Below are positions 27,101 through 38,495 of a stretch of DNA of 64,000 nucleotides, in pieces (the stretch's first letter is position 1; every line of letters begins with the position of its first letter). The notes beneath the pieces were generated by a model. The model was given only the letters and a program-made list of their open reading frames with translations. It was not told where the DNA came from and searched no databases. Made by a program: the position numbers and the translations under genes. The DNA comes from Solenopsis invicta (taxonomy: Eukaryota > Arthropoda > Insecta > Hymenoptera > Formicidae), in contig NC_052670.1 in assembly GCF_016802725.1 (NCBI RefSeq), positions 9,568,141 to 9,632,140 of the forward strand, in the 5' to 3' direction.

Positions 27101-27956
27101 CTTATTGAACACGGCAGTAATTATCTCAATTTTGCTCTATCCGGCACGATCGTTATGCGTCCCGACCCATTTCTTTTATTTTAAAACTCACTTTTATGGA
27201 GAGCGGGTAGTTTTGCGGAGCTAGGATAAGCTACCTAACTATCGAATGCAAACTTGATACGCGTCACTAGCACGAAAATACTTGGAAAAGTCGTAAAACG
27301 ATATATCTAACGTGAGCGGAGAAAATACGAGGCTTAGTCGCTAGAAAATATACAGGCGCGATATCAGTGTACTGTTTTACTAACACACCGGCGCAAAATC
27401 AATTTTGTTTAAAAACGGACGATGATAGCTACGTGTACTCGATATTACGTTAACACGGAACTTTACCGAAACGATAATAAAAGCGTCGATAAGACAAAGC
27501 TTTCTAGAAAGTAAGGGAGGAATATCTCTTCCCGAGTAATTCTAATTAAAATATTGCGGTTGCTCGAGTATAATGACTATGCAGAGAAGCGGGCATTGAG
27601 TAAAACAGAAATTGAGAAGATGTAATGCTCGTACGTTAACGGTTTAACGTTGCATTTGACATGCGGCTGTGTAACGAAGACTTGCAATTTTGATGCAAAG
27701 CGGTTTCGTAATATTGTTTCGTCATATTGTTTCTAAAATACAAACTATAACTTTGTTCAATTCTTGATAAGCGTACGAAAGCAAATGATAATTATAGAAA
27801 ATAACAAGACATAGTCGCATAATGTAAATTAAATTGATAATTGCAATTATTACGATTTTAGTTTATTAGCTGCAATTAATTAGATATTCTATTGGAACAA
27901 AAAGCTTTTTCCGTAATACATGTTTAATATAGTATATGTATAATGCAATGTGTAAT

Positions 27957-28059
27957 TATATGTGTTGAAGATTTTGTTCTTTTAAGGATTTTATTATAAA
28001 AAAAAAAAACTTTGCGCCAATTAAATTCTGAAAAGAACAGAATCTTCAACTCATATAAT
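27957..28059. repeat. 27-bp inverted repeat (hairpin)
   Basis: TGTTGAAGATTTTGTTCTTTT at the left is inverted at the right as AAAAGAACAGAATCTTCAAC, with a spacer of about 47 bp that contains a poly-A run. The arms pair over about 27 bp with few mismatches. It may be a small foldback element or a hairpin in the pre-mRNA. Confidence 0.7.
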
Positions 28060-29670
28060 CGGCTTTTAGTTTAATAAAAAGTTCCTATTATCTAATTTTG
28101 TAATAAACGTAATACAATCATATAATAGCAAACAGAAAAGTTTCAAATTTATTATAGAATAAATTTTCTCAACATTTATTTTTATTGTTAACATTAACGC
28201 ATTATCTAATCATTATTTACATTAATAATTGATGATTTGAAATTGATGATCGATGATGACTTGAAAATTTTCCTATTGCATAAAAAAGGTGTACGGACAA
28301 CGAGGAATACGCTTACAAAAATAGTTTACAGTTTTCGTTTAAATTTTGTTATCGTAGGAGATATTGAAAGCCAATAATTAAGCGAAGTCACGAAAAGCAA
28401 AATAATTCTACAATATTAGAGGCAAGGCTTTCGATAAGTTCTCTCCGATATCGGTAAAAGAAGGCGCTGAATTATGAAATCTCGATCGTTTACACGAGAT
28501 AGATACATACACAAGCGCATACGTGTAATAGTTAAACCAACTATATAAATTTGCCGCGAGTTCGCGTAAGCTGCTTACTCATGTGCACGTAACTTAATAC
28601 GCGAACGCCAAGCGTATTGTTGCAGCCGACAACCTGTCGTGTAGCAATCTCCTTCACCGTCGATGATAATATTCAATTAGAAGGCAGCAGTGTCACGCGC
28701 TTTTCCGTACGACTGTCTTTATCAATGCACCGTGACGTTTCGAAGTAATTTTATCTCCCGATATAACGCAGACGAAACCGGTACTAATTAATGCGCTTGC
28801 AATTTAATCGCGACATGAATGATAACATTATGCAATTTCTGTGATAAGGGACGGACGTTCTTGTCTCGAAATCGGCCTGTAATTTTGTGACATTGTGCAC
28901 GAGAAGGGTATTGCGTTTCGGGCTATTTATTATTTTTCTGCATTGCCGAGAATCATCTGGTTCCGTGACGAAGGTCCATTCGTCGAACGCTTATTCAAAA
29001 GTTACATTTGTTGGGCAAAATGTCCGTACCTCTCTACTCCTTTCCCTGACCTTAATTTTTCATCGCATTGATTTGTGTGTGAGTCAGTATCCAGAGCACG
29101 AAAGGACTCGACGAAGGGAAAAAAAGAAAGAGAGAGAGAGAATAGAATCCACATCCTTCATCCTTGGAAAAATGCAGCGATAACTTCCGAGAATTGCTGT
29201 GAAAAGTCCATCGATTTCTATCTGACTGGATGTTATCTTGAACGCAAAATGCCATCGATCGTCACGACGGATGGATTTCCATTTGGTAAATCGATTGCGT
29301 GTCTCTCGTAAATTCTCACTTCCAGTTAAGTGACATTCGCACAGGTTTTACATTTGTCAGGCTTTCGCGATCGCGTTAGTCGGCTTACAATTTGCTCAAC
29401 GTTGAGTGATCGCTTGGACATTAGCGAGTCTCACGCATTGGTCAGGCTTTCTCCTTGAACATACTCGTTACGTATTTCCTTGCTGGATATTTGATTTTTA
29501 TTTATATTTATATGCAGGGTTGAGAAATAATGCGTCATTTGTAACACCATTATCGTTACTTTTTTTTGTCTGTAATGGTAATGATAACGTCGTTACATTT
29601 TTAAAATTAACGAGTTTAGTCGTCACTTTGATCGTTACTTTAATTTTCTGTTATCTTGATATCTTTTCGA

Positions 29671-30083
29671 TACACCGAGAGAAAAATTATGTTTACTTAA
29701 ATTGATAAAATCGTTTCTTTAACTTGGTTTTTTAAGTCAAAGTGAAAATATATCTGAGGAAAATAATAAATTATTTAATTCCAAAAAGTGACGTTATTAG
29801 TCTTCTTTAAAATAAATAAATTGTTTAATTTAAATAAATGATTTTTCAATTCAAAGAAAAAACTAACAGAAATGTAAGAAATAATTTTTTTCCAATTTTA
29901 AAAAATGTTTCTTTCATTTAAAAAAAGGTTTATGTAGCAATCAAACTATTTCTTAATTCTAATAAAAAGAACAATTAAAAAACTTTTTTATATCAAAGAA
30001 ACTTTTCTTTAACCGTATAACAATGCACAAATTTTTTTCATTCAAACAAATCTTTTTTTATTTGAAAAAACTTTTCTCTAGGT
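29671..30083 (-). mobile_element. MITE family B, copy 2 (inverted)
   Basis: Read on the minus strand this matches the element at 12836-13297: both carry GCATTGTTATA, GGTTAAAGAAA, TTATTAGAATTAA and AAATGAAAGAAA in the same order. The ends are TACACCGAGAGAAAA and TTTTCTCTAGGTA. No coding capacity is seen. Confidence 0.65.
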
Positions 30084-30567
30084 ATAGACCACGCGCTAAT
30101 CGCGTGATTGGATAGAAATATTCCGATACAGTATTTAATATCTTGAGTTATAGTCCGATAATCACTGTCGGTATTGAATAATTTACATTTATATAGTATA
30201 GATTTTTCGTCAGTGCTTGCAGTGATTATTGAAACAAATTTTTAATAATGACATTAATGTTTAAAAGAAAGTCTAATCTAAATTCTTGTAAAAATGAATA
30301 TACTAAAAAATAAAACATTAAAAAAATTATTAGATTAGTTTAATATAAAAAAAAACTTGTGTGTGCTTTATACATTTTTAATAATTATAAGAAGTGTAAA
30401 AGACAATATTATTTTATTAAAATAAAAATGTAATTCCGCATTGATTTTAAATATATAAAAATATATATAATCGAATTGAGTAAGCATAGTAAATTTCATT
30501 GACAAGATGAGTGAATGGAAATTTTATGTAATAGTGAACAATTAACGTGAACGAATAGCCCCGAAAA

Positions 30568-30942
30568 TTATGCCAATCTAACGTTGAGGCACACAAATTT
30601 TGCAACTGACAAGATAAGCGTTTGAAATATAAAGAGATCTTTGTGCATAAATGCAGACATCGATGAAAGCACACCGAGAGAAAGATAGGAGCCGTGCCAA
30701 TTTTCAATGGTGATCCCCGAAGACTTCAAGATACCTTTGTGCGCTGCGTTCGCACTCCTGCTGTTCGACTCGATATTACCGTAGAAGTCTTCCGGCCTAC
30801 TTGACGTTATAAAATATTGAAGAATGAGACCAAATACCACCGGAAGAACAGTCAGCGGAAATTCAAGGGCAAACCTTCTTTCGTCCCGATATTCCGAAAC
30901 CTGCTTGCGTCTCTTCGTGACTTCTTTTATTAAGTTGAGCAT
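30568..30942 (-). CDS. Possible nested small membrane protein gene
   Basis: A minus-strand ORF of 124 codons inside intron 2. The ATG at 30942 is the first ATG in its frame and has G at -3. The predicted product begins with a basic amphipathic stretch (residues 5-23), followed by a hydrophobic segment at about 31-46 (FPLTVLPVVFGLILQYF) that could be a membrane anchor, then a Ser/Asn-rich region and a second weakly hydrophobic C-terminal part. Donor-like GTAATA and GTATCT sites lie within the ORF, so a true gene might be spliced after the membrane segment. I recognise no family. The amino-acid make-up looks more protein-like than neighbouring ORFs, but chance cannot be excluded. Confidence 0.3.
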   Translation of the reverse strand: MLNLIKEVTKRRKQVSEYRDERRFALEFPLTVLPVVFGLILQYFITSSRPEDFYGNIESNSRSANAAHKGILKSSGITIENWHGSYLSLGVLSSMSAFMHKDLFIFQTLILSVAKFVCLNVRLA

Positions 30943-31787
30943 TGCAAAGAAACGAAAACGACTCGTAGGACGATTTCGATACACAGACAGCGCGTGGAAA
31001 AGCGACCGTTGTAACGCAAGTCACATGAGAATTGATGAAAAATGTACGCGAATCGACAAGATGCAGGTGGAAAGTTTTTGGAATCGACGGATCTTTTCTC
31101 CAACCCCGATGAAATACTTGATAAGTCGACTCAAGTTTCCTTTGAGTGTTCACGGAGGGAAGAAGTTACGAGACCAGCGCGGGCGGCCTTCCCGTGGCAA
31201 CCCCCGTTTGTGACGTCAATCAAGTATCTTAGATTTCAAAACAGAAATTGCTTCGCGATTTGAATAACAGTTATTGTGCATTGATATAATTAATTCTAAC
31301 ATTTAAGGTACACCCACGGAGAAAGAGTTCTGGATTTAATGCCATTACTTTTCCATGTATCGTAAAATAAAATTGATATAGAAACAATCATAATAGTTGG
31401 GAGCAGAAAATTTTATTCTTAAGTGAAAAAATTTTTATATCTAGAATAAAATGATGGTGCTGCCTTCCCATCAATTTGCTCAAATAGTTTTAAATTAGAC
31501 AATGGGAGTTTGTAATAAATCTCATAATATTCTTGATTTGACACTCCACTGATACGAGGAAAATTTGAGGAATTTTTTATAAAACGCGAAAATCCACAAG
31601 GGAGCCGCTCGCTTCGTAAGTACCTCAAAACTACCTCATTTCATAGCCAAACGGTCCATAAGGACTTGAGCTGTATGTACGTACATACTCGTAAGCAAAG
31701 GCTGCTGAGTTTCCGCGGATGCATTGATTATATAATGCATCGCATGCGAATCTTCTTACGAGAGTGCACTTATTTGCACGGTCTCCT

Positions 31788-31999
31788 GCACTTGAGAAAA
31801 AAACTTGTTAACTCGACAGAATTTTTTTTACTTGATTAAATTTTTTCAGTTCCAGTATTTATAGATTTAATTCGGATACATAAAAATACTTGAACTTTAA
31901 CTTAATCATTTATATATTTAAATACATAAATACTTGAATTAAAAAAATGTAATCAAGTTGAAAATTTTAGTCTAATTGACAACTTTTTTTTCTCAGTGT
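31788..31999. mobile_element. MITE family A, copy 2
   Basis: The ends GCACTTGAGAAAAAAAC and TTTTTTTTCTCAGTG are inverted copies of each other and match the ends of 19981-20206. The interior shows the same AAATACTTGA steps. Non-coding. Confidence 0.75.
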
Positions 32000-33392
32000 A
32001 TCGATGGCAGCTTGAACTGCGTAGCAGTTGAACATCGTGCGTTATAACAGCGATCAAATGTAATAAGAATATACAAGTTGAAATTTAGATGTGTTAGTCT
32101 TGTTTCGAAATAAAAAGTCAATCTTATTTAATTCGATAGAAGAGAGTGGGAATTATAGAGCTCATCTTAATATTGCTTTATTGCACAAGATTGCAATAAG
32201 ATTAAATACGTCAAGAATATTTTTAGTCGCTATCAGAAATCTTTTAGTGAGAGAGTATATTCAAATTTTTTTGAAAGTTTGGTGCACAAAGTCTGGGCTT
32301 CCATGTATCACGGTATCGAGAATCGTTTCTGCTGTTCGGAAATCGATAAATCTCGTTTTATTTCCTGCAGCTGGCAGCTTACGAGTGTAGGACAACATGC
32401 AGCTTTATCGTGAAAAAAAAAAATCGCAATGTCTAATTAAAAAGATACGAGAAAAGTTGTTGGCGTGCTTCGCCCCGCGAGACTATTAAATAATTCGCCA
32501 GATAGCAGCGTGCCACAACCGCACGAAAGCTTTTGCTTATTAATTCCTCTTCCTGCGAGAATGATAATTCACGTTGCGCGTCATAGATAATATCTCAAGC
32601 CGAAGGAATAAAAATCAAATGAGTAATGAGTAAAGTTGGCAATTAGCAAAATGATAATCAACGTAGTAACGCTACGTGCTAATGAGTTGCAAACTATTCG
32701 ATGTACTCGACTGATCAGCAACTATAAGCATCATAACCAAATGTGCGGCCATTTGCGGATATAAATGTAAGCAAAATATATTTATCTGTTAATAATAATG
32801 CGCAAATTCCAGGAAAATTAATATTATTATCGAGTGTGGAAAACGTTTTATTATTGCATAATTTTATTGCAAGATTGCGTATTTATTCAAACGTATAAAT
32901 GACATTTGTAATTAGAACATCGATAATTAGTGGACAAATTGTGATTTGTATCGCTATCAAATCGACTGAAAATGTTAACAATAGCTAGAAAGTGTCAACA
33001 TAGCTCGTAGTAATTGTTGTAATTACAGTAATTATAGGGCGGTATCGCGTTATTATTAATTAATGCCCGCATAGGGCACGTTTTTCGCGAGCAAAGTAGC
33101 CCGCAGATATCTTACACACGCGGCGTGTAGCGTAACGTAAAAGCCGTTACTTTGCGTAATTACTCTATAATTATCTCTCCCGGTGAATCGTTATCATTAG
33201 AACTCGCGAAGCGTTGTCAATTTCTAAAGGTGGCTCGGAGTTACACGGGATTTAATAATCCCAGATTTAATAATAGATATGCGCCGCATAATTGTAATCA
33301 CCTTTAAATATTTGAGCGGTAATCCCCTCCGAAAGTTGTCGCAGAGCCGCGGCGCGCGCGACAATTTCGCCATAATTTCTGCGGCTGCACGC

Positions 33393-33419
33393 CGCGTCGT
33401 CGTCGTCGTCGTCGTCGTC
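33393..33419. repeat. (CGT)n trinucleotide run
   Basis: A short CGT run, the complement of the GAC-type array near the gene start. It gives poly-Val or poly-Thr in short false ORFs. Confidence 0.85.
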
Positions 33420-33545
33420 TCAAAATTCAAATCGGGCACCACGGGCGCCTCTGGTAATTAGAAAGTTCATTACCCCGACAACAGACTGACAACGGCAGAA
33501 ACCCGTATCTCCACTGTCGCAGCTTGGCGAGCGCAGTCTGCGAGG

Positions 33546-33591
<46 letters not shown>
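33546..33591. repeat. (CT)n microsatellite
   Basis: A CT run of about 45 bp. Confidence 0.9.
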
Positions 33592-33593
<2 letters not shown>

Positions 33594-34292
33594 CTTTACC
33601 GCTTTAGACTCCTCTTGCTTTAGTCTCTATCTGTGCATTCGTATCATCAGCAGGTACTCGCCATTGATGGCGAAGCCCACACGCATTGCCCGCTAGAAAA
33701 GCTGCATCCTACGCCCTCGCTCGCAGATAACAATGTCAATTGTTAACGTAAACTACAAAGCGCGCGCACAATAAGCAAAGCGATCGCGAATACCTCATCC
33801 GCGCGAAATGTTTTTCTTTATTTTTTATTTTTTTTTATTTTTAACGCGGCGTTCTCGTCTTGTCGCGTCACTGGCGGATCTATGAACCGTTTTAGATTTA
33901 ACGTCGGGACAATCTCTCAAACGGGGTTATCACGTTTCAGATTATGGCAAGGCCGCCCGATTCGATTACGCATTATGAGATTTCGCGAAGCCGCGTCAAA
34001 ATCACACAATATATTCTGGGCACAGGACATGTCCGTAACATCGTTATCGGTTAACACAATTTTCACGTAACATCTTCGTCGCGTAAGATATAAGCTATAT
34101 CAGGATCATTATTTAATAAAATTACGACAGGGTGAAAACTCTTTTCCTCAAAGCATAGTCGACTCACGTAGGATATTTCTACGTTCCGCGTATTACATAT
34201 GCGAGTGTAAGCACGATATCCGCTAAGAAAGGTTCCATTTTTTTAGGATAGACCGAAGCGAATCGGATTATGAGTTATTATTGGTTTTTTAA

Positions 34293-34514
34293 ATGTAAAG
34301 GCAATGCCAATAAAGAGCCAACGCCAGATGTTCGCATGTAAAATATAATTTTATTATTTGATAAAGTTAACAATGTAGACATTTTGGTCCTATAGTTTGC
34401 ATTAACTTTAGTACAATTAGAAACACTTACATTGTTAATTTTTATCGAATAATAAAATTATATTTTACACACGAACATGTGACGTCGGCTCTTTATTAGC
34501 ATTAACTCTGTACA
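34293..34514. mobile_element. Foldback MITE nested in 34242-35152
   Basis: Arms of about 85 bp are inverted copies. Both contain AATAAAGAGCC, ATGTTCG and GTAAAATATAATTTTATTAT, followed by TTAACAATGTA. The loop is about 45 bp. Confidence 0.8.
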
Positions 34515-34979
34515 CTTGATTTACTTCTCTGAGCTCAATAATGTTACGTTATTTATTAGTTTTTTATTTCATACGCTCCCTCTGCAGCAGAAACAATAGG
34601 CAACAATTCTGTATTGCATATGATTCAGTGTCAGTCGATGATACAAGCGGAGATCGTGAGTGCGCGAAGAAATGCCTCTCGTATAGAACCACGATCCAAT
34701 TTTCGAGTTTGCAACGAAAAAGATTAACAAGCTTTTTCAAAGAGTTTATTCATTTATTTTTATTTCTTTTAAACTGGTGATCCGCGCTTCGCGCTTAACG
34801 TTCAGGCGAATCGGACTGTTTTCTATTTTTGATTTTTTTTCGTTCTGCAATAAGAGATATCATATTTATATATTATTTTATTATATAAAATTCAAGCAAA
34901 AAATGTAAGAATTTATAGTAAAACTTAATAACAAAATTAGTTTATTATTATTTTTTTACCCATGAAGACAAATTCTCCT

Positions 34980-35120
34980 GAAAAAAAAAACTGATAAGTG
35001 TTTCAATAAACTGATTACTATATCAGTAACTAATGATACTTTGTCAGTTAATTGAATAGTAATTATCAGTTACTGATATAATCCTCAGTTTATTAAAACA
35101 CTATCAGTTTTATTTTTAAG
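34980..35120. mobile_element. Second foldback MITE nested in 34242-35152
   Basis: Arms of about 50 bp are inverted. AAACTGATAAGTGTTT at the left pairs with AAACACTATCAGTTT at the right, and AATAAACTGA pairs with TCAGTTTATT. Internal TATCAGTAACT steps are themselves palindromic. Confidence 0.8.
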
Positions 35121-36283
35121 GGCTGATCCGATTCGCCTCGGTTTACCCTAAATTGAAAATCAAAGGACCCAACGCTTTTCAGCAAGAGAAGATCGATCTA
35201 AATTTGACTGGAGAAACACTTTACTCAAAACCAAACTTTACTTCTCGCCAAACCTTATACGTGCGCGCGTCACAATTCGTTTCGTATGTTGCAATAGTTA
35301 ACATATCGCGCTGTCGGTGGCAGCGAGCTCATTCCGTAAAACGTTTACAAGTTGCGACATGCGACGACCGCGACTGGCACAATGTCATTCCGAGTAATAT
35401 CATTATTTCGCTGCGCCGTGGAAGTTATTACGGGACACGATTCACTAACGCGCGTCGAACATCATTCCTCGGATTTATTTTGCCGTCGTTGTTTCGTTAG
35501 AAATTCCGTCGGAAAAGTTGGCGCTATACCCGGGGGAGAAGGAATAATTAGAAAACACCGCGACACCCCGATAAACCCGGTGGACGATGACACACATGGT
35601 TCAACCTCGCGTTATTATTTTATACGTTCGACTGCATACATTGTCGATACCATTCTAATACGTAAAGTAACGTGTACGGAAATAACATGCCCGTGCAGCA
35701 AGTCCAGCGGAACGAGATAGATATCTATTTACATTCTGTTTTTCACCCTCCTGCGAAAGAAGTACCTATTACGAATAATGCCGTTGCTGTACTATAACGG
35801 ACGCTCGCGACAAAGCGTACAATCCAAATATCTTGAGTAACTTGAGTAAATTAAAAACAAATTATCTTACTCTTTCATTTTTCAGCAATTTACATAAAGT
35901 GTAATGATGGAAGTTTATAGAAAGTCGTCTACGCTTCAATTATACGTTTAGGTATGAATGGAAAGCCTAATTGCAACCCGTGTTGCGAAATAACCGAGTC
36001 ATTTTAATCATGAATAAGTAAACCGAGGCGGTGTAATGTGCTACCACTTGGCCTAAGTACACAATCGTGTGATGCTTAAATATTGCGGTGGCATTTGTTA
36101 CCACGGAGACCGAAAATGTTAATTACGTTCTGGCCACGATACTGTGGTTACTAAGCTATGAGTTTTAATCCCAGCAATCTTCACTGTTCCGTGCGCACAC
36201 GAATAAAGGTCGATGGGTACTATAAAATAGGCAGATTTTTCCTCCCAGAGTGGCACATAAAAACGATATGGGTTCTTTTTTAC

Positions 36284-37066
36284 TAGTTTTTGAGCTGCTG
36301 AATCTGATTCTGACCTTCAAAAAATTTCAATTTGCCGGGAGAGTATTAAAAAGCTGCATATGATGCTATTAAATGTCCAGCGTACCGTAAATTATTATTG
36401 TTGAACTTTACAAACTTTACTTTATTAATTCGCATTTTCCTGTTAGTAAAACATGATGATGCTCTCATCTCTAATAGTTTACGTGTTCTACTTGATAAAA
36501 AAGTAAAATAATTATTAATATCTCAAAAGGAAAACGTTATCGATGAGAATTGTTTTAAATCTTAACTACGACATTTAAAAGTATTATCGTTCATTACGTT
36601 TTTCAAGAACTCTCTTCCAAAGCATTTTGTATTCTATTGTGTAATATTTTACTAATGGAAACTGGAAGATTTGCGCAAAAAATATTTTAAGCATCGAGAT
36701 CCGATTTCAATAAGTCCCTGTTCACTTATTAATTTATCAATATTGTTTAGTTTATTAGAGTTTTACACTTATGTGAACATACGTTTCATAGCAATTTCAT
36801 AATATCACTTTTTTATATTTTTAAACTTTTACACTGAAAAAAATTTTTTTACCTTCAAATAAATATATTTATTTTAACATTATTTCTTTGATTAAAATAT
36901 TAACTAGTATAATTTATTTTTAAACTTGGAAATATTTTTTAAATCAAGTAAATAATGTTAAATATATTTATTTGAACATAAAAAAAATGTTTATGTGTGA
37001 TTTTAATACTTTTCTAACAAATTAAAAATTTTTTTAAAGCCAATCAGATTCAGCAACTTAAAACTA
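36284..37066. mobile_element. TIR element of about 780 bp
   Basis: The left end TAGTTTTTGAGCTGCTGAAT is inverted at the right as ATTCAGCAACTTAAAACTA. The match extends through GCTGAATCTGATT. The interior is AT-rich and carries a younger-looking foldback MITE at 36831-36998. No ORF. Confidence 0.65.
36831..36998. mobile_element. Foldback MITE nested in 36284-37066
   Basis: The arms both contain CAAATAAATATATTTA when read outward to inward (TAAATATATTTATTTG on the right arm), with ACACTGAAAA and TTTATGTGTG at the outer ends. Confidence 0.7.
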
Positions 37067-37151
37067 TAAAAAAATACATCATTTTTACTTGTCCTCAGAA
37101 AGAAAAATCGTTCCATTTTACTTATTTTCCTTTACATTCCTGAGAAAGTCG

Positions 37152-37395
37152 TGCTGAGAGAAATATTAATCAAACGTTTAGTTAAATAACGATCAAATGA
37201 ATTTTGTAGTTACTGGTACCAAAAACTTAGTTGCATTTAACGAACCATTTAATTATAAGTTGCTTGAAAACAATTGTTCAGTTGGTAACAGATTGTTTGA
37301 TTAAAACTACATATTTAGTAATTATAACTATAAAATTTATTTTACTACTATTTAACTGAACGTTTGGTCTATCTCATCAAATATTTCTCTCAGTT
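37152..37395. mobile_element. Palindromic MITE, about 244 bp
   Basis: The ends are GCTGAGAGAAATATT and AATATTTCTCTCAGT, followed inward by inverted copies of AAACGTTTAGTTAAAT (AACGTTCAGTTAAAT on the other arm). Non-coding. Confidence 0.75.
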
Positions 37396-37573
37396 AAGGT
37401 CATAACATTAACGATCCTGATCAGAAGCAGATGTAATTACTTTTCTAATCGTGTTTATTTCTGAGACGAAATTACCACGAATTAACTATAACAACTATAT
37501 CAATCGATACAAGAATGAATCACGATAAAGAAAAATTGTATACAACAATCGAGCGTGGTTTAAAAGGATATGC

Positions 37574-37820
37574 AGAAAAAAGTTTGGTAATAACTAAATG
37601 TTGAGTGAAATAATACTGATTAAATATTTGGTTAATTAATATGATTAATTTAGTTAACAATTTTACCTTTCTAAATATTTAATAAGTATAACCGAATTTA
37701 ATAATACTATAAATATTTAGAAAAGTAAAATTATTTTTATTATATTAAGCAAATTAATATTAAGCAATTTAATTGGCATAATTTCACTCAACATTTGATA
37801 GCTATTACGAAACTCTCTTT
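37574..37820. mobile_element. Palindromic MITE, about 247 bp
   Basis: The arms carry AAATGTTGAGTGAAAT at the left and ATTTCACTCAACATTTGAT at the right, preceded by AAGTTTGGTAATA and TATTACGAAACTCT. It ends about 380 bp before exon 3. Confidence 0.75.
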
Positions 37821-38197
37821 TTTTCTTTCAGTGTCCGCGAAACGATCGACGCAAAGCATAATGCAAAAATTCATTCAGAATTTTCCAGAGATTTCTTTGT
37901 TTTTTATTTCCTCCCGAACAAAGGCAACGAAACTGTGGAACAATGTTACGTAATATCCACGAATTTCCCTTGCCGTGGAGAGGACCGAATGCAATCCCTG
38001 CATGGACATCCGTAAAAAAAAAAAAGCATTTTTGTTCCCATCTATACCAAACAATTCCGCTCGAAGTACCTCTGCAGTAAAGCATAGTCAACTCGTAACG
38101 TGCCTCGAGCGACGCGATGCGACACGACGCACCACGCGCACGATGGCAATCGTGAGAGACCTTCGACTGAACGGCGAAATGGCGTTGTGTGTTCCAG

Positions 38198-38495
38198 CAG
38201 CATCCGAACGCGATCAACAATAGCGAGACGAGCGTGGGCGGTGCGTCGGGTGCGTGCGGAAGCATCCCGGCGCCCGGGGAGGCCGGATGCAGCAGCAGGG
38301 TTGGCAGCAGCAGCGGTGGCGGCGGCGGCGGCGGCGGCGGCAGCGGCGTTGGCGGCAGCGGCGTTGGCACGGGCTCCGGGCAAGGGTGCGAGCAGGCCCA
38401 CGGGGGCCCATCCTCACACCATCGGGAGAGCCACGCCAAGTTCCGGCACGGCCTGCTGCAGCTTATGATCCACACGATCGATCCGCTCCACGACG
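38198..38495 (+). CDS. Nckx30C: NCKX coding exon 3 (loop, Gly/Ser-rich)
   Basis: The exon encodes about 99 residues of the large cytosolic loop. The first part is low complexity (Asn/Ser, then a run of nine Gly with Ser and Val repeats). The second part is highly conserved in insect Nckx30C: KFRHGLLQLMIHTIDPLHDG. The acceptor is TTCCAGCAG, a NAGNAG pair, so the exon can start at 38198 or 38201 with or without one Gln. The exon ends in phase 1 at 38495 with donor GTCAGT. The first base of the Gly codon is completed by the GC that opens exon 4. The Gly run is GGC-repeat encoded and likely variable in length. Confidence 0.9.

Larger units (their letters stand above)
34242..35152. mobile_element. 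Composite TIR element with nested MITEs
   Basis: The 29-bp ends at 34242-34270 and 35124-35152 are inverted repeats with 25 of 29 positions identical; both contain GCGAATCGGAT. Inside lie two foldback MITEs (34293-34514 and 34980-35120) and a third copy of the core GGCGAATCGGA at about 34805. This is best read as an older transposon that received later insertions. No transposase ORF remains. Confidence 0.7.
19608..38197 (+). other. Intron 2 of the NCKX gene (18.6 kb)
   Basis: Donor GTGAGT; acceptor TTGTGTGTTCCAG. It contains the densest set of small transposons in the window: family A copies at 19981-20206 and 31788-31999, a foldback at 22960-23198, family B copy 2 at 29671-30083, the nested clusters at 34242-35152 and 36284-37066, and palindromic elements at 37152-37395 and 37574-37820. 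Poly-T (21394-21416) and CT tracts (24062-24112, 33546-33591) are also present. One possible nested minus-strand gene lies at 30568-30942. Short ORFs at 25933-26265 and 35153-35720 have fairly ordinary composition but no recognisable product. Confidence 0.8.

Noticed and set aside
33640..33660. CAGCAG followed by GTACTC as a recursive splice site
   Set aside because: The preceding sequence is not a convincing pyrimidine tract and the donor half is weak.
35153..35720. Two overlapping plus-strand ORFs of 115 and 122 codons
   Set aside because: No recognisable domain. The first begins at the edge of the nested transposon cluster; a chance ORF is more likely.
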